This document shows positions 54,558-62,782 of a stretch of DNA of 64,000 nt, in pieces (position 1 is the stretch's first letter; each line of letters begins with the position of its first letter). The translations under genes were made by a program, and so were the position numbers. The stretch is from Sinorhizobium fredii USDA 205 (GTDB lineage Bacteria; Pseudomonadota; Alphaproteobacteria; Rhizobiales; Rhizobiaceae): the NCBI RefSeq assembly GCF_001461695.1, contig NZ_AUTC01000132.1, positions 29,235 through 93,234 on the forward strand. Reading direction: 5' to 3'. The notes beneath the pieces are model-generated. The model was not told the DNA's origin. It searched no databases and saw only the letters and a program-made list of their open reading frames with translations.

Positions 54558-54630
54558 GTCGGACGCGCTAAGGTCGATGTAGCACCTTGAACTGCTGCAT
54601 GATTCCTTAAATCGATCCCGATTTAAGGAT
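54558..54630 (+). repeat. Intergenic hairpin repeat, copy C
   Basis: GTCGGACGCGCTAAGGTCGA, TGTAGCACCTTGAACTGCTG, then a perfect stem CCTTAAATCG-ATCC-CGATTTAAGG. Part of the 5' half also occurs just before it at 54511-54547, suggesting a nested or partial duplicate. It sits between two AraC genes; the stem could also end transcription of the first. Confidence 0.8.
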
Positions 54631-54820
54631 CGTAGATCGACGGGACGGGGCCTCGAGAATCCGCACCTGGCTGGCTTCTGGGTCCCGCCTGTTGTATTGC
54701 AGGTTCGATCATATGATGCTGTGCCGCCGCTGCAAGGCGTGACGGCGCGGCCTATCCCGCCCGCCGTCCGCCACAGAGCGGGAACCTGCTCATCCAGGAT
54801 CCGCGAGGAGAGGATTATTC

Positions 54821-55798
54821 ATGGCTTTGGGGGATCCGGCAAATCGTCCGGAATGGGTTTCATTCGAAGGAAGCGACCCGGACCGCCTCGCAGCGACGCT
54901 GTCGAGCTGGACCTCCAATGTCGTTGTTCGACCGCTGAGCAGGGAAAGGATCTCCTACAAATGCGCGTGGGCGAACGCCGGCATCGTATCGATCGGCAGT
55001 ACGCACTTCGACGGGCAGGTTCTTTTCGAAAGCGAGGGCGCCGGCGGTCAGCTCGTGCTGATCGTGCCGCGCCGTGGCGGCATAGACCTGCGGATGGGAA
55101 GGCAGGCATTCTGCACATCTCCCGGACGGGGCGCCGTCATAGAAGGAAACCAGCGCATTGCCGCCCGATCGCTGAGCTCTCGGGAGCACATGTTCGTCGC
55201 TATAGATCAGGCGGCGCTTTACCGCCGACTGTACGACATGGTCGAGATGCCGGCCTCCGGAGCCTTGGAGTTCTCGCCGGAAATCGATCTGTTATCCGGA
55301 CCAGGAACTGCAATTGCCAGCATCGCGGCGACGCTCCGGGCGGGCCTTGACGGCGAGGCGCCACTGCGCAGGTCTCCGCTTGCGCTGACAAACCTCAGCG
55401 AAGCCTTGATCCAGGTGATCCTCGATACGTTGCCTCACCGCTTCTCGGAAAAAATGCGTCGCGCCGCCTCGCCCGTGCCGCGTCATGTGAAGAAGGCGAT
55501 CGAGTTCATGATGGCCAATCTGTCGAAGCCGATCACTCTGGTGGAGGTCGCGGCCGCCTGCGGGGTCAGTTCGCGTACGCTCCAGCAGGGTTTTCGCCAG
55601 TTCAAAATGACCACTCCCATGAGCTATCTCCAGGATTTGCGCCTGAAGGCGCTCCGCGAAGAGCTGACACAGGCGCGGCCCGGCCAAAGCATTGCCGACA
55701 TCGCTTTCAAATGGGGCTTCACCCATATGGGGCGCCTGGCCATGGAGTACCGCAACCGGTTTGGGGAGCTTCCATCCCAGACACTCCGCTCCTGCTGA
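54821..55798 (+). CDS. AraC-family regulator (second of pair)
   Basis: 325 residues starting after GAGGAGAGGATTATTC. Same two-part design as the AraC protein at 53496: an N-terminal AraC-binding-like domain (QLVLIVPRRGGIDLRMG) and a C-terminal HTH with VPRHVKKAIEFMMANLSKPI, AAACGVSSRTLQQGFRQFK and IAFKWGFTHMGRLAMEYR. The pair probably arose by duplication. No adjacent target is obvious; a cupin gene follows after about 90 bases. Confidence 0.9.
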   Translation: MALGDPANRPEWVSFEGSDPDRLAATLSSWTSNVVVRPLSRERISYKCAWANAGIVSIGSTHFDGQVLFESEGAGGQLVLIVPRRGGIDLRMGRQAFCTSPGRGAVIEGNQRIAARSLSSREHMFVAIDQAALYRRLYDMVEMPASGALEFSPEIDLLSGPGTAIASIAATLRAGLDGEAPLRRSPLALTNLSEALIQVILDTLPHRFSEKMRRAASPVPRHVKKAIEFMMANLSKPITLVEVAAACGVSSRTLQQGFRQFKMTTPMSYLQDLRLKALREELTQARPGQSIADIAFKWGFTHMGRLAMEYRNRFGELPSQTLRSC

Positions 55799-55885
55799 TC
55801 GCCGGATCAGGATGGCTGATTGCTCGAATTCGTCGAATCCGGCCCTATAACTCAGGTAAGCCCACTAGATAGGCCGGAGCCGGAG

Positions 55886-56392
55886 ATGCGTGAACCTGAA
55901 ACCATCAGATTCCAGCCGAGCGAATGGGTGCCGAACCACCCGCGGCTGCCGGTGCTGGTTTATCATCGGGCCCTATCGTCTGCCGAGAACGATGTGGCGG
56001 CCGAATTCGAGCGGCGCTTTGCCCAGACCGGCTGGCAGGGCGTGTGGCGCAACGGCGTGTTTTCCTATCAGCATTACCATATCGGCGCGCATGAAGTTCT
56101 TGGCATCGCCACGGGCAATGCCAGGCTGTTGATCGGCGGTTCCGAGGGCGCTGTGCTGGAGGTCGGCGCAGGCGATTGCCTCGTCCTGCCGGCCGGAACC
56201 GGTCACATGAATCTCGGAGCGAGCGACGGTTTCCTCGTCGTCGGCGGCTATCCGCCCGGACAGACGGCCGATATTCAGACGGAGGCGGCCAGCAGGAGCG
56301 CTCTCCAAACGATCGCCGACCTGCCGCTGCCTCCAACCGACCCGCTCTATGGCGCAAACGGCCCTCTGATCCGCCTCTGGCAAAACGCCTAG
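55886..56392 (+). CDS. Cupin-domain protein
   Basis: 168 residues from [15 protein letters not shown] single cupin barrel is visible: [20 protein letters not shown] (metal-binding His and Glu), ARLLIGG, and [18 protein letters not shown] with the second-motif His. It is of the small YjlB-like group found in many proteobacteria with unknown substrate. It ends just before the type VI secretion remnants. Confidence 0.87.
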   Translation: MREPETIRFQPSEWVPNHPRLPVLVYHRALSSAENDVAAEFERRFAQTGWQGVWRNGVFSYQHYHIGAHEVLGIATGNARLLIGGSEGAVLEVGAGDCLVLPAGTGHMNLGASDGFLVVGGYPPGQTADIQTEAASRSALQTIADLPLPPTDPLYGANGPLIRLWQNA

Positions 56393-56429
56393 GGACCGGC
56401 TGCCTCGAGCGTTGCCTTCAAAGTCCAAC

Positions 56430-56626
56430 GGCGTGCGCAGTTCCCCGCGCGCCAAGGCCGGCTTCAGAATGTTGGCGGCGTCGCCCTGGCCGGCCGCGGC
56501 GCCCGCCCCGATCAGGCCGTGCGCCTCATCGATGAACAGGATGACCGGCTGCGGCGATCTTTTCACTGCGTCGACGACACCGTGCAGGCGCCGCTCGAAC
56601 TCGCCCTTCACCCCGGCGCCGGCCTA
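56430..56626 (-). pseudogene. Fragment of ClpV/TssH (type VI secretion ATPase)
   Basis: On the minus strand about 65 codons read as the middle of the first AAA+ domain of Clp[19 protein letters not shown], Walker [35 protein letters not shown]. Homology stops at both ends; the complete protein is nearly 900 residues. No other tss genes occur in the window. It is a relic of a lost or moved type VI secretion locus. Confidence 0.85.
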
Positions 56627-56635
56627 TCGCCCGCC

Positions 56636-57445
56636 GGAGAAAATGCCATCATCCAGAACAAGCTTCTCGGCGGACGAACGCTGGTGACGTTGGGCAATAT
56701 ATTCGATGGGGACACCTGGGATTTCTCGGGCAAGTATGGCGTCGCCATCGATGCTGATAAGCGCATTCCCTTGGCGAATGACATCTTGAGCGGCTTGTCC
56801 GGGCGCCCTATGGATGTGCGTGGCATGACGGATGCAGAAGTGCAAGACATCCTGGCCAATGCCAAGAGCGAGGAAAAGCAGGAAGCCAAACCCGTCGCCG
56901 ATACGGGGTCCGTCCGCATCACCGGCGCGAAGTCCGAATGCGACGATATCTGCAAATATGCATGCGAGTGCATGGAGGAGAGAGGCGGGGGCACCGACCT
57001 TCACCGAATGCATGGCTAGAAAGCTGCGTAAGGATTACTACGATTAAAGTGGGCCTCGCCGAGCGGACGGCTCGACGCGTTATCCGAAGTCTCCGAATGC
57101 AGATGGACCCCGACCGGAGGTGAGCTACGACCCCGAGAACGGCTATCGTCCAGTGGAAAGTCAAAACGTGTCGGAATGCCTACCTCGCAATATCCGGTCA
57201 GAGGTGCGCCTCGGCCGGACATTTCGTGGTGGAAGGATGGGAAGCTGTGGAAAATATTCGAACTCAAGTTCCCGACGGCCAATGGCGGAGTTGATGGCAA
57301 AACACCGATGCAGGCAGCCGGCGAATATGAACGAATTGCGCGCTCTAACGGATTAAATCCACGAAAGGATGTCGTTGACATCGACGTCCAAAAGGATTGC
57401 GACTGCTCGCAGCAGGTGGGCGTATCCAAGCCAGGTCGGTGTTAA
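56636..57445 (+). pseudogene. Type VI effector C-terminal nuclease, multiple frameshifts
   Basis: Protein-like sequence continues through at least four frame changes. It starts at TLVTLGNIFDGDTWDFSG and EVQDILANAKSEEK, passes a Cys-rich part (CDDICKYACECMEERG), CMARKLRKDYYD, KVGLAERTARRVIRSLRM and YDPENGYRPVESQN. It ends in RGAPRPDISWWKDGKLWKIF followed by ELKFPTANGG and GEYERIARSNGLNPRKDVVD. The PD...ELK arrangement fits a PD-(D/E)XK (VRR-NUC-like) nuclease, a common type VI toxin. The 5' part is lost against the ClpV fragment. The immunity-like gene directly follows. Confidence 0.7.
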
Positions 57446-57476
57446 CTATACTTCGTAATCAGCATTCGAGGTTTGC

Positions 57477-58461
57477 ATGCAATACCCTCTCGATCTAAAG
57501 CTCGACCCAGAAGACATCGAACATCGTGGTATTCTGCGTGATGATGACGTTCGTCTTATCCGGTCGCGCGTTGGCATTCTTTTGTCGATCTATTTTGCCG
57601 ACGGCTGGAGTCAGGAGAAGCGTGAGGCGCTGATCACGTGTCTTGGGGATTATCTGTCTTTCTTCTCAAGCGAGGTTACGCATTTTCAAGTCGACGACGA
57701 ACCTAAAATGCGAGCCTACAAGGAAGGTGGCGTTCCGGACGAGTATAGACGCCTTCTGGATCTGCCTGAGACCGACTCGCTCTTCGTATATCTTAAACAG
57801 GCAGATACGGCTGAGCCTTGGGACCCGTCACGCTTGATGTTCATGGGCTTCGGTCACAGAAAGAGCAAAGTATGGCCGTCCTCCGGCATCGAGGTTCATT
57901 TTTCGCCACGTTTCGTTTTCGAGAATACAGACCGTTTCGTGGGGCTCGTTCCGCAATTGGTCGCAGCGGCTCGAAGCTGTTCATGGCTCATGCGGCCTGG
58001 GCGTTCTGTCGGACCCCGGCTCCGAGAACTCGGCCGACGCTTACTACTATCCCTGGCTGATGCAGTATCCCGCGCTGGAATACGACGCGATGGGGAGCTT
58101 CTGGACAGAAACCCAAAACGGCGGTTCCGAACTGCCGCGCTCGTCCAACTGGTTGACAATCCTCGGTAACGCAAATGTCGAGCGACTGGGCGGGCTGGAA
58201 GCCATTCGTGCGTCAATATTAGATAATGTGCACCTGGAAACCTATTCTGGGGGCGTCGTCATTCGTGCCGGAAAGCTGCCGGCGCTCGGCGATGCGGCCA
58301 CCGGCGGCATTCCCGAGGCCTATCGCACCGTCGCCCGTTTGATAAAGCCCATTCGCTTCGAGGGATATGAATACGGCATCATCAAGTTGCCTCCACATAT
58401 GGACGACGACGACGACGTAAGCTTGGGCGAGACCCTGAAGTGGCTTCGCCGCTTCGATTGA
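57477..58461 (+). pseudogene. DUF3396 type VI immunity protein, frameshifted
   Basis: The first frame (MQYPLDLKLDPEDIEHRGIL... VHFSPRFVFENTDRFVGL) is continuous to about 57950. The matching continuation is in the next frame: RNWSQRLEAVHGSCGLGVLS, DPGSENSADAYYYPWLMQYP, then LEYDAMGSFWTE through to LKWLRRFD at 58461. Removing one T near 57949-57950 restores a single frame of about 327 residues, the normal size. DUF3396 proteins are known as type VI immunity proteins and usually sit beside a nuclease effector, as here. Confidence 0.8.
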
Positions 58462-58489
58462 CGGACCGCTTAGACATGGGAGAGAACCA

Positions 58490-58786
58490 TTGGAACAGGT
58501 TGTCGCCGTCGAATTCGGCTGGACCCCTGAAACGATCCAGGAAAGCGATTTCCGGGGGTTAGTCGCGGCCTATATCTCAGGGGACAAACCGCGTTTCAGC
58601 CAGCTTTGCGCCGATGCCAAAATCGTCGGCGCGATTGATGCGAGGGGGCTGCGCTGCCCCTATCCCGTCGCCATGATGCGAAAGGCACTTGCCGCCATGA
58701 AAAGAGGCGAAAGCCTGGTGCTCCTGGCAGACGATCCGCTGGCGCGGCTAGACGTCCAGAACGCGGTCTATAAGGGGCGCAACTAA
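58490..58786 (+). CDS. TusA-like domain protein, possibly chimeric and truncated
   Basis: 98 residues from a TTG start after GGGAGAGAACCA; start uncertain. The second half matches TusA/SirA sulfur-carrier proteins: DARGLRCPYPVAMMRKALAA with the single functional Cys, then LLADDPLARLDV. The first 48 residues are not TusA and are unrecognised. An in-frame TAA ends it early; the same frame then continues LRQSAAFEGFHAFVAEKAGG to a second stop at about 58855, which looks like the lost TusA C-terminus. It may therefore be a broken gene. Confidence 0.55.
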   Translation: MEQVVAVEFGWTPETIQESDFRGLVAAYISGDKPRFSQLCADAKIVGAIDARGLRCPYPVAMMRKALAAMKRGESLVLLADDPLARLDVQNAVYKGRN

Positions 58787-59052
58787 TTGCGCCAAAGCGC
58801 AGCTTTCGAAGGCTTCCATGCCTTCGTGGCCGAAAAAGCAGGCGGTAAGGAGTGAGGCTCGTACTTTGGAGGCAATCTGCACGTTTTTATCAGGGTCCGG
58901 GGCGGGTGGATCACCTGCCCATCAGCTTAGCCTTGACGGCCGGATCAATAGATTATTCCGCTCGCATCGAGGCTGGAGAGGGCCTGTCCGCCGCCGAGCG
59001 ATGACCGCGAGATCGTTCATGAAATCCGTCCGCTTGGCCGGCTTGATAAGGA

Positions 59053-59736
59053 ATGTTTGTAGTGCACGAGAATTTCGAGTACTTTCTAAAGTCCTATTCA
59101 CCCGTTTTTCCGACGGAGAAACCAGGCGATAGCCAAATCGAGCGGCTCGAGAAGATTCTGCCGGGTTCTCTGATGGAATTCATCAGACGGTATGGTCTCG
59201 TTGCTTTTCATGGAGGCCTTTTCCAACTTTGTGATCCGGATGAATTTCGTTCCGTTCTTGCTTTGATATTCGGAGCGGACAGTGATTTTCACCACAAGGA
59301 TTGCCATGTCGTTGGATACAGCGCGTTCGGCGTCCTACAATGCTGGTCTGACAAATACTTCAAATTTGAGATCGAGCTACCGCTCGGTGTAGCATACTGC
59401 CGGGCGTTGACGTTGCCGGGCTGGAAGCTCGCTGCGTCCGCAGATCACATCGCCTCCGCAGTCGTACCTGATCGTGAGGAGGCTGATTTTCTCGACGTTG
59501 ATGGAATTCCAATGTTCGATCGTTGCGTTGAGAAGTATGGGCCTCTGCGCCAAGGGGAATGTTTCGGATTTGTTCCCGCTCTTGCGATCTCGGGCGCATT
59601 CGGCCCTATGCAGCGAGTGGACAATATCCAGCGTATGCCTGCATTGGAGCATTTCTCCATTCTTGCACAACTTGAGCAATTTCAGCTGGCTACCCTAACA
59701 CCAACTGAGGTCGTGCCGGTTCGTCCAATTGGTTGA
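59053..59736 (+). CDS. GAD-like/DUF1851 immunity protein (Tdi1-like)
   Basis: 227 residues, intact. The N-terminal GAD-like domain (FEYFLKSYSPVFPTEKP, LPGSLMEFIRRYGLVAFHGG) is followed by a DUF1851 domain (FGFVPALAISGAFGPMQRVD, ALEHFSILAQLEQFQL). This is the architecture of Tdi1 of Agrobacterium, which neutralises the type VI DNase Tde1. No effector gene is adjacent, so it is an orphan immunity gene that may protect against kin or foreign effectors. Confidence 0.8.
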   Translation: MFVVHENFEYFLKSYSPVFPTEKPGDSQIERLEKILPGSLMEFIRRYGLVAFHGGLFQLCDPDEFRSVLALIFGADSDFHHKDCHVVGYSAFGVLQCWSDKYFKFEIELPLGVAYCRALTLPGWKLAASADHIASAVVPDREEADFLDVDGIPMFDRCVEKYGPLRQGECFGFVPALAISGAFGPMQRVDNIQRMPALEHFSILAQLEQFQLATLTPTEVVPVRPIG

Positions 59737-59778
59737 TACAATTGACGCCCGGTTATATGGGAGGAAATAGACCATGGA

Positions 59779-59877
59779 ATGGGGCCGATAAGACTCGGAA
59801 TGTCGCCCAGCGAAGTGGCCGCTGTACTCTTCGAGAAGATTGGTATTAGTACGGGTCGTCTTGAGGAGAGCGTATGA
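59779..59877 (+). pseudogene. Fragment of an immunity-like family (GMSPSEVA motif)
   Basis: 32 codons, MGPIRLGMSPSEVAAVLFEK then IGISTGRLEESV and a stop. The motif GP-hydrophobic-x-hydrophobic-GM-[ST]-P-x-x-VA recurs about 240 bases downstream (59985). It resembles the N-terminus of small proteins found among polymorphic-toxin immunity genes; I do not know their function. Confidence 0.5.
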
Positions 59878-59984
59878 GAAGATCATTCGGTAACGGCCTT
59901 CGCCAAGGGCCTTTGGGACGACCGTATAAACCGCTTCGTTTGCTTAGTTTCGCTAGCTAGGTTCCTCGCGCGCTGAGGCTCACA

Positions 59985-60061
59985 TTGGACTGGGATATTA
60001 TTTCTTTCATTGGATCGGGTCCGTTGAAGTTTGGAATGACGCCTGCCCAGGTTGCATCGCT
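59985..60061 (+). pseudogene. 5' fragment of the same immunity-like family
   Basis: Reads LDWDIISFIGSGPLKFGM then TPAQVASLIG from a TTG at 59985. After about 60061 this frame loses protein character, and a different frame becomes the end of a DUF2092-type protein. The junction marks a deletion that joined two unrelated genes. Confidence 0.55.
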
Positions 60062-60301
60062 CATTGGCAGCTCTGGGTCGAACGCGGTCCCGCTCCCATC
60101 CCACGGAAATATGTCATTACCAGCAAGACCATGGCTGCAGCGCCGCAATACACGCTGCGGATCAAGTCGTGGGATACCGATACGCCACCGGATGCGAAGA
60201 GTTTCGCCTTTGCCCCACCTCAGGGGGCGAAGTCGGTCGAATTCAACGCATTGGCTGATGTCGGCGAAGTGCCGGCCCCGGCAGAAGCGCTGAAGGAGTA
60301 G
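60062..60301 (+). pseudogene. 3' fragment of a DUF2092 periplasmic protein
   Basis: About 79 codons read HWQLWVERGPAPIPRKYVIT, then SKTMAAAPQYTLRIKSWDTD, then DAKSFAFAPPQGAKSVEF and a stop at 60299-60301. This is the C-terminal third of DUF2092 proteins. The start and signal peptide are missing. The small exported protein at 60307 is its usual partner and follows after five bases. Confidence 0.75.
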
Positions 60302-60306
60302 TGGAG

Positions 60307-60585
60307 ATGTCCAGACGTCGAACTGCAACACTCGTCCTCGCCTCGGCACTTGGGGCCTTCGAACTGTTCTGGAGCGGAACGCTGCGCCCGGAACGGCCGG
60401 CTGATCTGATCACGCAAGCGGAAGCGAGGGTCGGGCGGCCATTGACGCCCGTCAGTTATGCCGGCGTGGCGCGACGCACGACCCGCCGCGCCGTCTACGC
60501 TGGAGCGGCGGCGGCGACACATGCGCCGGGGTGCGTTCAGATCCGCGACGCCAATGGAAACATCGTGGGCTACCGATGCCCATAG
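60307..60585 (+). CDS. Small exported protein downstream of DUF2092
   Basis: 92 residues from the ATG after AAGGAG (60293-60298). An N-terminal hydrophobic stretch (RRRTATLVLASALGAFELFW) suggests export or a membrane anchor. The C-terminus holds a Cys pair (APGCVQIRDANGNIVGYRCP) that may form a disulfide. Function unknown. It overlaps the start of the next gene by ten bases. Confidence 0.65.
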   Translation: MSRRRTATLVLASALGAFELFWSGTLRPERPADLITQAEARVGRPLTPVSYAGVARRTTRRAVYAGAAAATHAPGCVQIRDANGNIVGYRCP

Positions 60586-61877
60586 AGCGCTTCTTGCACC
60601 GATCCTGGCATCTACCCGTCGTCTTGGGTGTGCTTTCGACCCTGCTCGTCGCATGCGCAAGCCGGCCGACGGGGGTGCTGCAACCCGTCGCCGCGTTCCC
60701 ATCCGCCAGCCAGGTCGAGATGCTGGTCGCGACCACGCGCAACCGTGCCGAAAAGCCCGGCGAGATGTTCAGCGGCGAGCGGGCGTTCGCGCCGAAGTTC
60801 GCCGAGATCACCGTGTCGATCCCGCCGAGCAGCGTCCGAAAGGTCGGGGAGGTCGCCTGGCCACGCAAGCTTCCGCCAAATCCGGCTACGGATTTCGCGA
60901 CGGTGAAGGCGCAAGAGGTGGACCGGCCGGAGGCGGAAAGCTGGCTGAGCAGCTCCGTGCGCAAAAGTCCCGACCGCAGCGTGCTTGTCTTCATTCACGG
61001 GTTCAACAATGATTTCGAGGATGCTGTCTTCCGCTTCGCGCAGATCGTTCATGATTCCGGTGCCCACAGTGCCCCGGTGCTCGCGACCTGGCCCTCGAGG
61101 GGCAGTCTGCTGGCTTACGGCTATGATCGCGAAAGCACGAACTATACGCGCAACGCGGTGGAGCGGCTGCTCCAGTATCTGGCGCGCGATCCGGAGGTGA
61201 AGGAAGTCTCGATACTCGCCCATTCGATGGGCAACTGGCTGGCGCTGGAATCGTTGCGTCAGATGGCGATCCGCAATGACGGCCTGCCGGCGAAATTCAA
61301 GAATGTCATGCTGGCCGCACCGGACGTCGACGTGGATGTGTTCCGCTCGCAGATCGCCGACATGGGCAAACAGCGTCCGCGTTTCACGCTTTTCGTCTCG
61401 CGCGATGATCGTGCTCTCGCGGTTTCCCGGCGCGTTTGGGGCAATGTTTCCCGCTTGGGGGCGATCGATCCGGAGCAGTCGCCCTACAAAGAGGAACTGG
61501 CGGCCAACAACATCACGGTCATCGACATGACCAAGGTTAGGACCGACGACAAACTCCATCACGGAAAGTTTGCCGAGTCACCGGAGATCGTCCAGCTGAT
61601 CGGCACTCGTCTTTCATCGGGCCAGACATTGACCGACAGCAAATTGGGGCTCGGCGATCATATCGTGGCGGCAGCCGCGGGCGCCGCGAACACGCTCGGC
61701 ACGACTGCGGGCCTCGTTGTTTCCGCTCCGGTCGCTATCGTCGACCAGAACACCAGGCAAAACTATGCCCGCCACGTCGAGACAGTTATTGGACCCGCCG
61801 GCCAAGTCAGCCCCGGCACCGCCGAACCCGACTGCAGCAACAAGAGCCAGGCGAGGACCGGAAATTGCAGCCGGTAA
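60576..61877 (+). CDS. Lipoprotein alpha/beta hydrolase (DUF900 family)
   Basis: 433 residues from MPIERFLHRSW; the frame stays open upstream within the previous gene. A lipobox (TLLVACAS) predicts a lipid-anchored protein. The hydrolase core has VLVFIHGFNNDFEDAVF (oxyanion region) and ILAHSMGNWLAL with the nucleophilic Ser in G/AHSMG; a candidate His is in KLHHGKF. DUF900 proteins are often envelope esterases or lipases. Substrate unknown. Confidence 0.88.
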   Translation: MPIERFLHRSWHLPVVLGVLSTLLVACASRPTGVLQPVAAFPSASQVEMLVATTRNRAEKPGEMFSGERAFAPKFAEITVSIPPSSVRKVGEVAWPRKLPPNPATDFATVKAQEVDRPEAESWLSSSVRKSPDRSVLVFIHGFNNDFEDAVFRFAQIVHDSGAHSAPVLATWPSRGSLLAYGYDRESTNYTRNAVERLLQYLARDPEVKEVSILAHSMGNWLALESLRQMAIRNDGLPAKFKNVMLAAPDVDVDVFRSQIADMGKQRPRFTLFVSRDDRALAVSRRVWGNVSRLGAIDPEQSPYKEELAANNITVIDMTKVRTDDKLHHGKFAESPEIVQLIGTRLSSGQTLTDSKLGLGDHIVAAAAGAANTLGTTAGLVVSAPVAIVDQNTRQNYARHVETVIGPAGQVSPGTAEPDCSNKSQARTGNCSR

Positions 61878-61984
61878 TTCCGTCTAACAACGATTGTCAA
61901 AAAGTGTTTGGATAAATTCGCCGTTCGCCGATGATCCAGTCGGCGCCTTCGAATCGGGATCGTAGCTGAATACCACTGGGAGAC

Positions 61985-62779
61985 ATGATGAAGACGTGCC
62001 TTACTCGAAGCCTGGCTGTGATCGGAATTTGCCTCTCGGCCGGCACTGCCATGGCTGCCGACGTCTACTCGCCGATGGCGCCCGAGGTTCAGCAGACGAC
62101 CACCGAGACCGGTTGGACTTTTTCCTTCGCGCCCTATTTCTGGGCAGCGGGTCTCTCGGGGGACATCGCACAGTTCGGGCTGCCGGAAGCCCATGTCGAT
62201 GCCAGCTTCAGCGACATCTTCGACCACCTCGACTTCGGCGCCATGGCGATCGGCGAGGCCCGCTACGGTCCCTACAGCATCTTCGCCGACGTCATGTACA
62301 CGAAGATTTCGGGTTCGGCCGGCACGCCGAGGGGCATTCTAGCCGTTGAGGTCGAGGTCTCGTCCGAGACGTTCGCCGGCTTGCTCGGTGCCGGCTATTC
62401 GATTTACGAGGACAACGCCGCACGGATCGACCTCGTCGGCGGCATGCGCGTGTGGTCGGTCGAGAGCGATCTCTCGTTCAGCGGCGGGATTCTCGACGGC
62501 GTTTCGCGAAGTGACGAGGCGACCTGGGTCGATGGCTTGGCCGGTTTTCGGGCGACCTATTCGATCACCCCGGAGATCTATCTGACCGGATGGGGGCTCG
62601 TCGGCGCCGGGCAGGCCGACCTCGACTGGGACGTCGCCGCCGCGATCGGCTATCGCTTCAGCGACACGATTTCCGCCGTGGCCGGCTATCGTGCCCTCGG
62701 CGTCGATTACAGTGACGACGGATTCGTCTTCGACGTCGTGCAGCAGGGCCCGATCCTCGGACTTGTCGTGCGGTTTTGA
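61985..62779 (+). CDS. Outer-membrane beta-barrel protein
   Basis: 264 residues with a signal peptide (SLAVIGICLSAGTAMAAD). Alternating-hydrophobicity strands and a terminal aromatic (GLVVRF) fit an eight- to ten-stranded barrel; ends of many strands show YxxF or similar patterns (FAPYFWAAGLSGD, EARYGPYSIFADVMY). Resembles rhizobial porin-like or Omp25-type proteins of unknown function. Intergenic spacing shows it is not coupled to its neighbours. Confidence 0.82.
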   Translation: MMKTCLTRSLAVIGICLSAGTAMAADVYSPMAPEVQQTTTETGWTFSFAPYFWAAGLSGDIAQFGLPEAHVDASFSDIFDHLDFGAMAIGEARYGPYSIFADVMYTKISGSAGTPRGILAVEVEVSSETFAGLLGAGYSIYEDNAARIDLVGGMRVWSVESDLSFSGGILDGVSRSDEATWVDGLAGFRATYSITPEIYLTGWGLVGAGQADLDWDVAAAIGYRFSDTISAVAGYRALGVDYSDDGFVFDVVQQGPILGLVVRF

Positions 62780-62782
62780 TAT

